Assembly: GCF_000421405.1 (NCBI RefSeq)
Contig: NZ_ATWY01000010.1
Span: 84,619 to 148,618, forward strand
Length of the DNA stretch: 64,000 nt
Source of the DNA: Butyrivibrio sp. NC2007
Lineage (GTDB): Bacteria > Bacillota > Clostridia > Lachnospirales > Lachnospiraceae
Reading direction: 5' to 3'
A program made the position numbers and the translations under genes. The notes under the pieces were generated by a model that ran no database searches, had not been told where the DNA came from, and saw nothing but the letters and a program-made list of their open reading frames with translations. Positions 1 through 8,541 of this stretch are shown here, in pieces. Within the stretch, counting starts at the first letter, position 1. The number at the start of each line of letters is the position of its first letter.

Positions 1-216
1 TGGGTTAAAAGATTCTCCCGCTTTATTTGCCAATCTCAGGATAGTTATCTGCAGAATAATAGCAACGATTGACCAGATATTGCCCCTGAAAATATACCTG
101 TAAACATAGGTTTTTCTGGGCTTGGTATAGAGCATGACAAACAAAAGAAGGCCTGCCAGAAGCAGACTTGCATATTCACCTATTGCATTATAGATAATGA
201 TCGAATCCGTATACAT
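1..216 (-). CDS. Partial membrane protein, N-terminal 72 codons only
   Basis: The reading frame starts at ATG 216 on the minus strand and runs off the window edge, so only the N-terminus is visible. Residues 10-25 form a hydrophobic helix, followed by a basic turn with TKPRK and a second hydrophobic stretch around residues 45-58, so at least two membrane segments are present. This resembles the N-terminal membrane part of Lachnospiraceae sensor or diguanylate cyclase proteins, but no catalytic domain is visible and this is only a guess. There is no clear Shine-Dalgarno sequence before the ATG, so the true start could differ. Confidence 0.55.
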   Translation of the reverse strand, partial: MYTDSIIIYNAIGEYASLLLAGLLLFVMLYTKPRKTYVYRYIFRGNIWSIVAIILQITILRLANKAGESFNP

Positions 217-270
217 GTTATAATTTTATCACAAATTCGTATATCGTTTAATTAAACTATTATTAAATAT

Positions 271-303
271 AAGAAAAAACTCCTCCGGAAATCCGGAGGA
301 GTT
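271..303 (-). terminator. Rho-independent terminator of the EF-G paralog gene
   Basis: A perfect 12-bp inverted repeat (278-289 with 292-303, two-base loop) lies 17 bases past the EF-G paralog stop. Read on the minus strand it is followed by an uninterrupted T run (271-279 region). Confidence 0.9.
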
Positions 304-320
304 TAATAGTTTTATGCTTA

Positions 321-2411
321 TTACTCTTCTGAGTTTGCTGCTGCAACCTTATCTGCTCTGTCGGCAACTTCCTTAGCCTGAACATCTGAAGGAGCCTGCT
401 CATATCTTGCGAATTCATACTCGAAATCGCCTGCGCCACCGGTCATGGAGCGGAGCTGTGTGCAGTATCCGTAGAGTTCCATCATAGGAACCTCAGCCTC
501 GATAACCTGCTTGCCTGTAAGGGAAGGATTCATTCCAAGAACTCTTCCTCTTCTCTTGTTGAGGTCACCCATAACGTCGCCGGTGAAGCTGTCAGGTACT
601 GTAACCTTAAGAGAAACGATAGGCTCAAGGAGAACAGGTGATGCTTCCATGAAGCCCTTCTTGAAGGCACCTGAAGCTGCAACCTTGAATGCCATTTCGG
701 AAGAATCTACAGGGTGATATGATCCGTCGTAAAGAACAGCCTTAACGCCTACTACAGGGTAAGCTGCCAGAGGTCCTCTAAGAACTGACTCTGCAAGACC
801 TTTCTCAACTGCAGGGAAGTAGTTCTTCGGAACTGCTCCACCTACAACTTCCTGCTCGAATACATAAGGTGTAAGCGGATCGCCTGATGGCTCAAAGCGC
901 ATCTTAACGTGTCCGTACTGTCCGTGTCCACCGGTCTGCTTCTTGTACTTGTACTCTACGTCAGAGTTCTTGCGGATAGTCTCTCTGAAGGCTACCTTAG
1001 GCTTGGTGAGGTCGATGTTAACCTTGTATACATTAGCCAGCTTGGACTGGATAACTTCCAGGTGCATATCGCCCATACCATAAAGGAGAGTCTGACGGTT
1101 CTCAGCATCGTTGACAACCTTAAGTGTCTGATCCTCAGCTGAAAGCTTAGCCAGTGACTGTGCGATCTTGTCGATATCAGCCTTGTTCTGAGCGTGGTAT
1201 CTCATGTATGTGTAAGGCTGTGAAATATCCATCTTAGCGTACTGAATAGGATTTGCTTTTGTTGAAAGAGTATCACCTGTTGCAATATCAAGCTTCTGGA
1301 GAGCTCCGAGGTCACCTGCGTGAAGCTCTGAAACTTCAGTTGCCTTGTTGCCCTGAAGCACATAGAGCTTACCAAGCTTAACATCTACGTCCTTGCCTGC
1401 GATGAACATCTGATCATCGGGCTTAAGGACACCTGAACGAACCTTGATAAGTGAGTACTTACCGATGAAAGGATCGATCATGGTCTTGAATACGAAGGCT
1501 GTCTTAGGCTTACTGAAGTCGAAGTCAGCTTCGAAAATCTCATTTGTATTGGTATTGATGCCGGCCATCTTGCGGTTCTCAGGGCTAGGCATGTACTTAA
1601 CGATATCATCAAGGACTGTGTAGATACCCTGGCAGAGAGTGGAGGATCCCATCTCGATAGGAACGATTGATCCGTCGCAAACGTTACTTCTTGCTGCTGC
1701 TCTGATCTCAGCCTCAGAGAATGTATCTCCGTTGAAGTATCTGTCCATGAATTCCTCAGATGTCTCAGCAACGGTCTCAATAAGAGTATCTCTAAAGAGC
1801 TTAAGGTTAGCCTCGTTGTACTCGGGAACAGGACACTCAACAACTTCCTTGCCTTCCCATCTAAAGCCCTTCTCCTGTATTACGTTAACATATCCGACAA
1901 ATTTCTCGTTCTCACGGATAGGGAGATTGAAAGGAGCCATCTTCTTGCCATACTTGTCAGTGAGGTCCTGTACAACCTGTCTGTAAGAAACATCGTCGAT
2001 ATCCATATCTGCTACAAAGAACATACGCGGAATCTTATACTTCTCACAAAGATCCCATGCTCTCTCTGTTCCAACTTCTATTCCGGCCTTACCTGATACA
2101 ACGATGATAGCTGCATCGGCAACGCTGATAGCCTCTTCTACTTCACCAACGAAGTCGAAGAATCCGGGAGTATCCAGCAAATTGATCTTGTGTCCGTCCC
2201 ACTCCAGAGGAATGGTTGTTGTGCTGATAGAAAAATGTCTCTTCTGCTCTTCCTTATCAAAGTCGCTTAAGGTGTTTCCGTCCTCAACCTTTCCCATACG
2301 GGAAGTGATTCCTGCAAGATAAGCCATTGCTTCTGCGAGTGTGGTCTTACCTGCACCGCCATGCCCCAACAGCACCACGTTACGAATCTTGTCAGTAGTG
2401 TAAACGTTCAT
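321..2411 (-). CDS. Elongation factor G paralog (EF-G type II / FusA2-like translational GTPase)
   Basis: A 696-residue ribosomal GTPase of the EF-G family. The order is G domain, beta-barrel domain II, and domains III to V. The P-loop is GHGGAGKT (16-23) instead of the GHIDAGKT typical of canonical EF-G, the G3 motif is DTPGFFDF (80-87), and domain IV contains GGHGQYGHV and the GGAVPKNY stretch. The G4 position usually reads NKxD but here reads ADMD (134-137), which is odd for guanine recognition. These features place it with the EF-G-like paralogs found beside a standard EF-G in many Firmicutes, rather than with the main translocase. A ribosome binding site (GGAGG) precedes ATG 2411. It is a single-gene unit with its own terminator. 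The exact function is not known for this subgroup. Confidence 0.85.
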   Translation of the reverse strand: MNVYTTDKIRNVVLLGHGGAGKTTLAEAMAYLAGITSRMGKVEDGNTLSDFDKEEQKRHFSISTTTIPLEWDGHKINLLDTPGFFDFVGEVEEAISVADAAIIVVSGKAGIEVGTERAWDLCEKYKIPRMFFVADMDIDDVSYRQVVQDLTDKYGKKMAPFNLPIRENEKFVGYVNVIQEKGFRWEGKEVVECPVPEYNEANLKLFRDTLIETVAETSEEFMDRYFNGDTFSEAEIRAAARSNVCDGSIVPIEMGSSTLCQGIYTVLDDIVKYMPSPENRKMAGINTNTNEIFEADFDFSKPKTAFVFKTMIDPFIGKYSLIKVRSGVLKPDDQMFIAGKDVDVKLGKLYVLQGNKATEVSELHAGDLGALQKLDIATGDTLSTKANPIQYAKMDISQPYTYMRYHAQNKADIDKIAQSLAKLSAEDQTLKVVNDAENRQTLLYGMGDMHLEVIQSKLANVYKVNIDLTKPKVAFRETIRKNSDVEYKYKKQTGGHGQYGHVKMRFEPSGDPLTPYVFEQEVVGGAVPKNYFPAVEKGLAESVLRGPLAAYPVVGVKAVLYDGSYHPVDSSEMAFKVAASGAFKKGFMEASPVLLEPIVSLKVTVPDSFTGDVMGDLNKRRGRVLGMNPSLTGKQVIEAEVPMMELYGYCTQLRSMTGGAGDFEYEFARYEQAPSDVQAKEVADRADKVAAANSEE

Positions 2412-2550
2412 ATCTAATCCTCCAGTCTGGATATTTTGGGTAAAATGTATGAGATATGATACAGGTCCCCAAGAAAATCATATAACCATTTTACTAAAAA
2501 AGTGTTTCCAAAACAAGTATAATAGGCAGTTTTGCACAAATATAATTGAG

Positions 2551-2579
2551 TTGATTTTCTCGCTTTAAAGTGATATAGT
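2551..2579 (+). promoter_or_regulatory. Sigma-A type promoter for the tyrA-aroA operon
   Basis: TTGATT (2551-2556) and TATAGT (2574-2579) are separated by 17 bases. The predicted start near 2586 gives a short leader before the GGAGG ribosome binding site and ATG 2618. Confidence 0.7.
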
Positions 2580-2617
2580 GTTAAGCGAACTCTATTTATA
2601 ATAGGAGGATTTTTTTC

Positions 2618-3715
2618 ATGGACTTTAAGACCTATGGATTCATAGGACTTGGCCTTATTGGCGGTTCAATCGCACGTGCCATAAAGGCGAACACTCCCGA
2701 ATCCAGGATCATGGCATATACACCCCACAGGGCAACTGTGGATGCAGCTTTTGATGAAGGCATCGTGGATCTTCCGCTGGATGCCATAGGCGAAGACTTT
2801 CGCAGCTGCGATTACATCTTTTTATGCGCTCCCGTCGAAGTAAATAACTGGAATCTCGAATCTCTTTTACCCTATATTGACCCTAAGACTACCATCACAG
2901 ATATTGGAAGCGTCAAGACCAGTATTCATGAGAAGGTAAAAGAGCTCTCGCTGGAGGCTCAGTTTATCGGCGGACATCCCATGGCCGGAACAGAGCGAAT
3001 AGGCTACGGCAATTCAAAGGCATCTCTTTTGGAAAATGCCTACTACATTCTTACAAAAACTGATAAGACAGATGAAAAGAGATTATCCGACTACGTTGAG
3101 CTTGTAAGGACAATCGGTGCCATTCCGCTGGTAGTGCCCTATCTTCAGCACGACTACGCAACAGCTGCGATCAGCCACGTTCCGCATGTCATCTCAGCGT
3201 CACTTGTCAATCTGGTAAAAGACAACGACACTGAGGATCACCTGCTTAAGACCATAGCAGCCGGAGGATTTAAGGATATTACAAGAATATCCTCATCATC
3301 TCCTGTCATGTGGAATCAGATCTGTACCACCAACAAGGAGAATATTTCATCACTCCTTAGCAGCTATATTGATGCCCTCTGCGATATCAAGCTTGCCATA
3401 GATGAAAAGGACGAGGACAAGATCCTTGACTTCTTTACATCTGCACGAGAATACAGAGAGTCCTTCAGCGACCTATCATCCGGTCCTATCAAGAAGGTAT
3501 ATCGCATCAAGGTAGAAATCGACGATAAACCCGGTAACCTTGCCAGGGTTGCTACTCTTTTGTCCGATAACAACATCAATATCAAGAACATCGGTATCGT
3601 ACACAACAGAGAATATGAACGCGGTACTCTTCGCATAGAGTTCCACGATGAAGCGGGCCTTGATAAAGCCCAGGAAATACTTTCAAACAGCGGCTATACC
3701 ATTTACACCAAGTAG
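2618..3715 (+). CDS. tyrA: Prephenate dehydrogenase with C-terminal ACT domain
   Basis: Oxidises and decarboxylates prephenate to 4-hydroxyphenylpyruvate in tyrosine synthesis. The 365-residue protein opens with a Rossmann NAD(P) motif, GLGLIGGSIA (about 11-20), followed by the prephenate dehydrogenase core with the conserved GGHPMAGTE segment near residue 117. The last 70 residues, beginning around KVYRIKVEIDDKPG, form an ACT domain, which in this family usually binds tyrosine for feedback inhibition. A strong ribosome binding site (AGGAGG) precedes ATG 2618. The gene is followed 29 bases later by aroA, so the two likely form an operon for aromatic amino acid synthesis. Confidence 0.93.
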   Translation: MDFKTYGFIGLGLIGGSIARAIKANTPESRIMAYTPHRATVDAAFDEGIVDLPLDAIGEDFRSCDYIFLCAPVEVNNWNLESLLPYIDPKTTITDIGSVKTSIHEKVKELSLEAQFIGGHPMAGTERIGYGNSKASLLENAYYILTKTDKTDEKRLSDYVELVRTIGAIPLVVPYLQHDYATAAISHVPHVISASLVNLVKDNDTEDHLLKTIAAGGFKDITRISSSSPVMWNQICTTNKENISSLLSSYIDALCDIKLAIDEKDEDKILDFFTSAREYRESFSDLSSGPIKKVYRIKVEIDDKPGNLARVATLLSDNNINIKNIGIVHNREYERGTLRIEFHDEAGLDKAQEILSNSGYTIYTK

Positions 3716-3744
3716 AGAGCACACTTACACGGAGAGAACAGACT

Positions 3745-5073
3745 ATGATAGCATTGGAAAAAGCTACAAAGCCCTTAAAAGGTGATATTTTCGTTCCCGG
3801 GGACAAATCCATTTCCCACAGGAGCATCATGTTTGGTGCCATATCAAAAGGCACAACTGAGGTAACAGGCTTTCTTGAAAGCGCTGACTGCCTCTCAACA
3901 ATCGATTGTTTTAAAAAGCTGGGTGTCGAGATTGAGCACACCGTAAGGCCTACCCACGGAGTTCCTACCATAACCGTTCACGGAAAAGGACTTCACGGTC
4001 TTAAGAAGCCCGACTCCACTCTCTATACAGGAAACAGCGGAACCACAACAAGGCTCATGTCAGGAATTTTAGCTGCTCAGCCCTTCGACTCCATGATCAC
4101 CGGAGACATGTCCATTGAAAAAAGACCTATGGCCAGGATCATGAAGCCTTTGACCAGCATGGGTGCTGAAGTTGTTTCCGTCATGGGAAACGGCTGCGCT
4201 CCTCTTGCCTTCACAGGCGGGAAAACGCTGCGCGGCATAAACTACCACAGTCCCGTTGCTTCAGCTCAGGTCAAATCATGCATCATGCTTGCAGGTCTTT
4301 ACGCTGAGGGCGACAGTGTTGTATACGAGCCGGCACTTTCCAGAAACCACACAGAGATAATGCTTGCTTCCTTCGGAGCAGACATCCACAACGAAGTCGC
4401 AAGAGACGGAAGTGCCGTAGCTATACTCCATCCCGGAATGCCACTTGTCGGACGAAAGGTAAACGTACCCGGAGATATCTCCTCCGCTGCTTACTTTATC
4501 GTTGCAGCTCTAATGGTTCCCGGGTCTGAAATTCTCATTAGAAATGTTGGAATCAACAAGACAAGGGCAGGCATTTTAAATGTCCTTGATCAGATGGGTG
4601 CTGACATTACTCTTCTCAATGTGGATGAGTTCTCAGAGCCCAAGGCAGATATCCTTATCAAATACTCAGAGCTTCACGGCAATGAGAACAATCAGTTCAT
4701 CATCAGCGGAAAAGAGATACCGACCATGATAGACGAACTTCCTGTAGTCGCAGTGCTTGCTGCTACCGGAAACTTCGACACCATAATAAAAGATGCTGCC
4801 GAGCTGAAAGTTAAAGAGTCAAACAGAATTGACACTGTGGTAGAGGGACTTCGTAGCATGGGATGTGACATAGAAGCCACAGATGACGGAATGATAATCC
4901 ACGGAGGTAAGCCACTTAAGGGAGCTGATATAAACTGTCACAGCGACCACAGGATTGCAATGAGTTTTGCCATTGCATCTCTTGCAGCAACCGGAACCAC
5001 GAGGATATTGGATGATGAATGCGTCGGCATTTCTTATCCGACCTTCTTTAAAGACTTACAGGGACTGCTTTAA
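3745..5073 (+). CDS. aroA: 3-phosphoshikimate 1-carboxyvinyltransferase (EPSP synthase)
   Basis: Transfers enolpyruvate from PEP to shikimate 3-phosphate in the shikimate pathway. The 442-residue protein carries family signatures: GDKSISHRS near the N-terminus (the lysine, serine and arginine bind substrate), GNSGTTTRLMSG around residue 93, SAQVKS near 171, and the C-terminal region KVKESNRI and HRIAMSF. The length is normal for the family. GGAGAG precedes ATG 3745. It is cotranscribed with tyrA, and the stop codon lies inside the stem of the operon terminator. Confidence 0.95.
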   Translation: MIALEKATKPLKGDIFVPGDKSISHRSIMFGAISKGTTEVTGFLESADCLSTIDCFKKLGVEIEHTVRPTHGVPTITVHGKGLHGLKKPDSTLYTGNSGTTTRLMSGILAAQPFDSMITGDMSIEKRPMARIMKPLTSMGAEVVSVMGNGCAPLAFTGGKTLRGINYHSPVASAQVKSCIMLAGLYAEGDSVVYEPALSRNHTEIMLASFGADIHNEVARDGSAVAILHPGMPLVGRKVNVPGDISSAAYFIVAALMVPGSEILIRNVGINKTRAGILNVLDQMGADITLLNVDEFSEPKADILIKYSELHGNENNQFIISGKEIPTMIDELPVVAVLAATGNFDTIIKDAAELKVKESNRIDTVVEGLRSMGCDIEATDDGMIIHGGKPLKGADINCHSDHRIAMSFAIASLAATGTTRILDDECVGISYPTFFKDLQGLL

Positions 5074-5093
5074 AAGCAGCCCCTGTTTTTTTA
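5058..5093 (+). terminator. Terminator of tyrA-aroA, overlapping the aroA stop codon
   Basis: A near-perfect hairpin of about 14 bp (arms from 5058 and to 5085) is followed by eight T residues. The aroA TAA is in the loop side of the stem. The downstream gene hflC is convergent. Confidence 0.88.
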
Positions 5094-5111
5094 TTACTGT
5101 ATTTATGTCTA

Positions 5112-5987
5112 TCAATGATTCATGTAGAACATTCTTGCAAGCTCTGAGTTCTTATCAAGGATAATTGTCTTTTCACCATTTCCAAGAGACTCCTTGAATG
5201 CATCAAGTGATCTTACATAGTTGTAGAACTCTGACTTCTCGGGTGTGTTGTATGCCTCGGAGAGAGTCTTCATATACTCAGCTTCTCCTTCACCGGCAAG
5301 CTTAGCTGCGCTCTTCTCGGCATCTGCCTTAAGGATTGCAACCTTCTTGTCTGTCTCGTTCTTGATCTTCTGAGCTTCAGCTGCACCTTCAGCCTGGTAA
5401 GAAGCTGCTATATTGTTACGTTCTGAGATCATTCTCTCGTATACTGCTGCCCTGTTATCATCAGGAAGGTCAAGTGCCTTGATCTCAGCCTTTACGATCT
5501 CGATACCATATCCTGACATATCTGAATTGGCATCAGCTGTAATAAGGTTTGTAAGAACCTCACCTCTTGACTCAATAACTTCGTCCTGAGTCATGGATGA
5601 AATAGCAGTCTTGGTTGCGTTGTAAACTGCTGCCTCAATTCTCTCCTGAGCTCTTGCATCAAGAGCATTCAGTGACTGAATGTACTTAACCGGGTCAACA
5701 ACCTTCCAAAGTACATATGTATCTGTGATCATGGACTTTTTGTCCTTGGTAATAACATCAGATGCAGGAATATCATAGATCTTGGTAGCAGCACTGATGC
5801 GCTGTGTTGTCTGTACAAACGGTGTTATCATGTTAAGTCCGGGCTGTGATTCAACCTTTACGATCTTACCGAACTGTCTTACTGCAACATATTCTTTCTG
5901 GTGAACTGTGTATAATGAGTTGCCCAGTATGATAAGTGCAGCAATTATTATAATAGTAATAATTGTTCCTGTTACTTTCTTCTTCAT
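5112..5987 (-). CDS. hflC: HflC-type SPFH membrane protein
   Basis: A 291-residue SPFH/Band 7 protein, partner of the HflK-like protein encoded immediately upstream. It has an N-terminal basic stretch (MKKK), one membrane helix (about residues 6-24) and then the SPFH domain (VRQFGKIVKVESQPGLN and on). A long Ala/Glu/Lys-rich coiled coil follows (about 180-245). In the HflKC family the two proteins form a membrane cage around FtsH and modulate quality-control proteolysis; that role is inferred from homology. I chose ATG 5987 because GAGGG lies eight bases upstream. A TTG five codons earlier is less likely. Confidence 0.88.
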   Translation of the reverse strand: MKKKVTGTIITIIIIAALIILGNSLYTVHQKEYVAVRQFGKIVKVESQPGLNMITPFVQTTQRISAATKIYDIPASDVITKDKKSMITDTYVLWKVVDPVKYIQSLNALDARAQERIEAAVYNATKTAISSMTQDEVIESRGEVLTNLITADANSDMSGYGIEIVKAEIKALDLPDDNRAAVYERMISERNNIAASYQAEGAAEAQKIKNETDKKVAILKADAEKSAAKLAGEGEAEYMKTLSEAYNTPEKSEFYNYVRSLDAFKESLGNGEKTIILDKNSELARMFYMNH

Positions 5988-6017
5988 AGTCTTTTCCCTC
6001 AACTTTCACATGCTCTA

Positions 6018-7010
6018 TCAGTTACCGGTGCTCTCTGAACTATCAGCTGTTACTGTAGTTGTTGTTCCTGCTACACCTGTGGTAAAACTCTCAAGCGGAA
6101 GCATCTGCTGAGTGCTGCCGTCTGTAATGATTACCTTGGCGCCCGGAAGAACATTTTCCATAGCCTCATAGAACATTCTCTGTTTGGTGATCAGAGGGTA
6201 TTTGCTGTATTCTTCAAAAATGCTGTTAAACTTGGCTGCCTCACCTTCTGCTTCTGCAATTCTGGCTGCCTTCTGTGCTTCTGCATTCTGAATGATCCTG
6301 TCTGCCTCAGCCTCTGCTGCCGGAACCTGCTCACTCTGGTACTTCTTGGCATTGTTAACAGCTGTCTCTTTTCCCTGCTTAGCAGTCTCAACGGCCTTGA
6401 AAGCCTGCTTGATCTCATCTGTCGGAGGCTCAGCATCCTGTACTGTAAGGTTTACTACAGTAAGTCCGACTTCTTCTTCCTGAAGAGCCTTGGCAAGTCT
6501 TTCTTTTGCCTCTGCCTGGATCTGACCCTTGGCTGTTGTAATGACTTCATCTACAGGATAGTCAATTACGGTTGAACGAATGCTGGCAAGAGCAATGTTC
6601 TTCATTATGCTCTCAGGGCTGTTGGTGTTGTAGATATATGCCACAGGATCGCTGACTTTGTATTCGAGATAGAAATCAATATCAACGAAGTTAAAGTCCG
6701 ATGTGATCATTATTCCCTCATCGTCGATAGTGATGTTCTGTCCGTTTCCATCCAGCGCATATCCGATTCCGATACCGTGGGTTGTCATATCAACCTTGTG
6801 TACTTTCTGGATAAACGGAATCTTGAAGTAGAGTCCTGCGGAGTTGGTCTGTACTACTTTGCCGAACTGTGTGACTACAGCCTGCTCCTGCTCACTTACG
6901 TTGTAGAAAGAACCCATAACTACCGAAAGAATGAATATTATAAGTATTCCCAGTAATATGTTCTTTCCAAGTTTGGATGCATCAAATTCTCTTTTTGGTT
7001 TAAGATTCAT
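6018..7010 (-). CDS. hflK: HflK-type SPFH membrane protein
   Basis: A 330-residue SPFH/Band 7 protein forming a two-gene operon with hflC, 30 bases apart. After a basic N-terminus a single membrane helix (about 17-38) precedes the SPFH domain, which begins YNVSEQEQAVVTQFGKVV. The C-terminal third is an Ala/Glu/Gln-rich coiled coil (KQGKETAVNNAKK and on) and the tail is rich in Thr and Ser. ATG 7010 is chosen because GAGGAGG lies eight bases upstream; a longer frame exists to 7073 but has no ribosome binding site. Transcription probably starts from the promoter at 7044-7073. Confidence 0.88.
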   Translation of the reverse strand: MNLKPKREFDASKLGKNILLGILIIFILSVVMGSFYNVSEQEQAVVTQFGKVVQTNSAGLYFKIPFIQKVHKVDMTTHGIGIGYALDGNGQNITIDDEGIMITSDFNFVDIDFYLEYKVSDPVAYIYNTNSPESIMKNIALASIRSTVIDYPVDEVITTAKGQIQAEAKERLAKALQEEEVGLTVVNLTVQDAEPPTDEIKQAFKAVETAKQGKETAVNNAKKYQSEQVPAAEAEADRIIQNAEAQKAARIAEAEGEAAKFNSIFEEYSKYPLITKQRMFYEAMENVLPGAKVIITDGSTQQMLPLESFTTGVAGTTTTVTADSSESTGN

Positions 7011-7043
7011 AACACTTCCTCCTCTATATAAAACATCCATCTG

Positions 7044-7073
7044 AATATAGCATAATGATAGCACCCGTGCCAA
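7044..7073 (-). promoter_or_regulatory. Promoter for hflK-hflC
   Basis: On the minus strand TTGGCA (7073-7068) and TATATT (7049-7044) are separated by 18 bases, 34 bases before the hflK start codon. Confidence 0.6.
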
Positions 7074-7194
7074 GCCTGATACAGAACGTCATTGGCGAAT
7101 TAGTATGTGCTATCTTGCAGCTTTGTTATTTATTTCGCAATCCTTTTTTGATATACTAAGTCCTGAAAATAAGTATTTCGAAAGGGGATTAATT

Positions 7195-7443
7195 ATGTTT
7201 AATGGACTTGGTCTTATTACAGGACTTATTGTTGGAGCAATCGCAGGATGGCTTGCAGGCAAAATCATGAATAACGAGGGCAGCCTTCTCAGAAACATCA
7301 TTCTTGGTGTTGTGGGTGGTTTTGTAGGAAACCTCGTACTTGGTCTTCTGAATATTCATGGATCAGGAATCCTTGCAGGTTTAATATTCGCTGTTATCGG
7401 ATCCTGCATCGTTATCTTTGCCGGTTCTAAGCTCCTTAAGTAA
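7195..7443 (+). CDS. GlsB/YeaQ/YmgE-family small membrane protein
   Basis: An 82-residue, almost entirely hydrophobic protein with three glycine-rich membrane helices. The family (transglycosylase-associated / GlsB-YeaQ-YmgE) is recognised from the N-terminal pattern GLITGLIVGAIAGWLAGKIM followed by RNIILGVVGGFVGN. Members are linked to envelope stress in other bacteria, but the molecular function is unknown. ATG 7195 is preceded by AAGGGG at a good distance; the longer frame from 7105 has no ribosome binding site and crosses the probable promoter (a TATACT at 7152-7157). It is monocistronic. Confidence 0.85.
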   Translation: MFNGLGLITGLIVGAIAGWLAGKIMNNEGSLLRNIILGVVGGFVGNLVLGLLNIHGSGILAGLIFAVIGSCIVIFAGSKLLK

Positions 7444-7451
7444 AAAACATA

Positions 7452-7490
7452 AAGCAGCCCGGAAATCACTTGGCTTTCGGGCTGTTTTTT
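7452..7490. terminator. Bidirectional terminator between convergent genes
   Basis: The hairpin CAGCCCGGAAA / CTTTCGGGCTG has a T run on its right side (7485-7490) and an A run on its left (7442-7447). It can therefore end both the GlsB-family gene and the convergent CmpB-like gene. Confidence 0.85.
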
Positions 7491-7552
7491 ATGTTATCTG
7501 ATGGTATTTATCATGTAGTTAAATCTTCTTCTCTTCATACATTTCGCCTCTT

Positions 7553-8101
7553 TTATCCCTTAAAGTTGGGGCCAAGCCAGATACGGCAGATCAGATCCAC
7601 AATAAACAGCGCAAATACCACAATAAAGATAATATTATGGATGCGATTGTCTTTGTATTTGTTCTGAAGCTTTACGATAGCCGGATGTATAACGCATATT
7701 GCAAGGCATATAAGAAGGCCAAACATCAGACTTGGAACAAGCGCAACCCTTCCCTTATAATTCATGAAGTATGTTGAATAGTTCCAGGTGTATCCACCAA
7801 CGGTCTTGTCCATTATATAGCTTGCAACTAATTCTGCTATCGTAGCTATAAGACCGCCGACTATAAATACTGTCCAGGGCTTTTGGATCTTAAGCAGTCT
7901 GAATATGCCAAGGATAATGAAGAATCCAATTCCATAAATAGGAAGCCACGGTCCAAATAATGTTCCTCTGTTCAGGAATCCCCTGCGATGATATATCACA
8001 TCGCACCATATAGACTCATACAGCCATCCTCCGAAGCAATATATCAGAAAGTATTCAATATAGTCCCGAATAACATACCGGTTTCTAATCCAGTCCTTCA
8101 T
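7553..8101 (-). CDS. Putative ABC-transporter type IV membrane protein (CmpB-like)
   Basis: A 182-residue integral membrane protein with about five hydrophobic helices. The N-terminal segment IEYFLIYCFGGWLYESIWC and the LNRGTLFGPWLPIYG segment are typical of the Pfam family called ABC_trans_CmpB, common as single genes in Clostridia. Despite the family name no ATPase partner is nearby, and the substrate is unknown. ATG 8101 follows GAGGAAG very closely. The gene lies just downstream of the palindromic repeat array. Confidence 0.75.
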   Translation of the reverse strand: MKDWIRNRYVIRDYIEYFLIYCFGGWLYESIWCDVIYHRRGFLNRGTLFGPWLPIYGIGFFIILGIFRLLKIQKPWTVFIVGGLIATIAELVASYIMDKTVGGYTWNYSTYFMNYKGRVALVPSLMFGLLICLAICVIHPAIVKLQNKYKDNRIHNIIFIVVFALFIVDLICRIWLGPNFKG

Positions 8102-8150
8102 ATCTTCCTCACCCCCGACTATTAGCCATTACACATTCTACTATGATAGC

Positions 8151-8404
8151 ATTTTCTACGCCCATCGAGTACTTTTTCTGATATATATAGAAAGTTTTCG
8201 CCTGTAAAATTTTTGGATGTCTGATTTTCTATGCCCATAGCTTACTTTTTGTCATATATGGAGAAAATATAAAATCCGGCTTTTTCATTTTCTATGCCCA
8301 CAAGGCACTTTTATTCATATATGTAGAAAAATAGCTCAACATTTCTTTTTCACTCAAATATTTTCTATGCCCACGAGGCACTTTTTCTGATATATGTAGA
8401 AAAT
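8151..8404. repeat. Four-unit palindromic repeat array in a 440-bp intergenic region
   Basis: Four related units of 44-46 bp lie at 8151-8194, 8224-8268, 8287-8332 and 8360-8404. Each begins ATTTTCTAYGCCCA and ends near TAGAAAAT, so the outer ends are inverted repeats of each other. In units 3 and 4 the inside carries a small GCC/GGC hairpin followed by a run of T. The intervals between units are 29, 18 and 27 bases and are not similar. Unit starts are 73, 63 and 73 bases apart. The rest of the gap (8405-8541) holds only one further inverted repeat (ACATCACAA / TTGTGATGT near 8426-8461) and no gene. Function unknown. Confidence 0.85.
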
Positions 8405-8541
8405 TCAATATATAGAATTTCTTAGACATCACAACTCCCCGGCTATATAGCTTTTGTGATGTATCAGTACTCTTTACCAGGTAATCGCCCCAGTATTTGA
8501 CGCATCTATGCCCGATGTAATCGTCCCGACTCAGTATCAGA

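Noticed and set aside
8151..8404. CRISPR array
   Set aside because: The repeats are long (about 45 bp), only partly conserved, with intervals of unequal length (29, 18, 27), and no cas gene is in the window.
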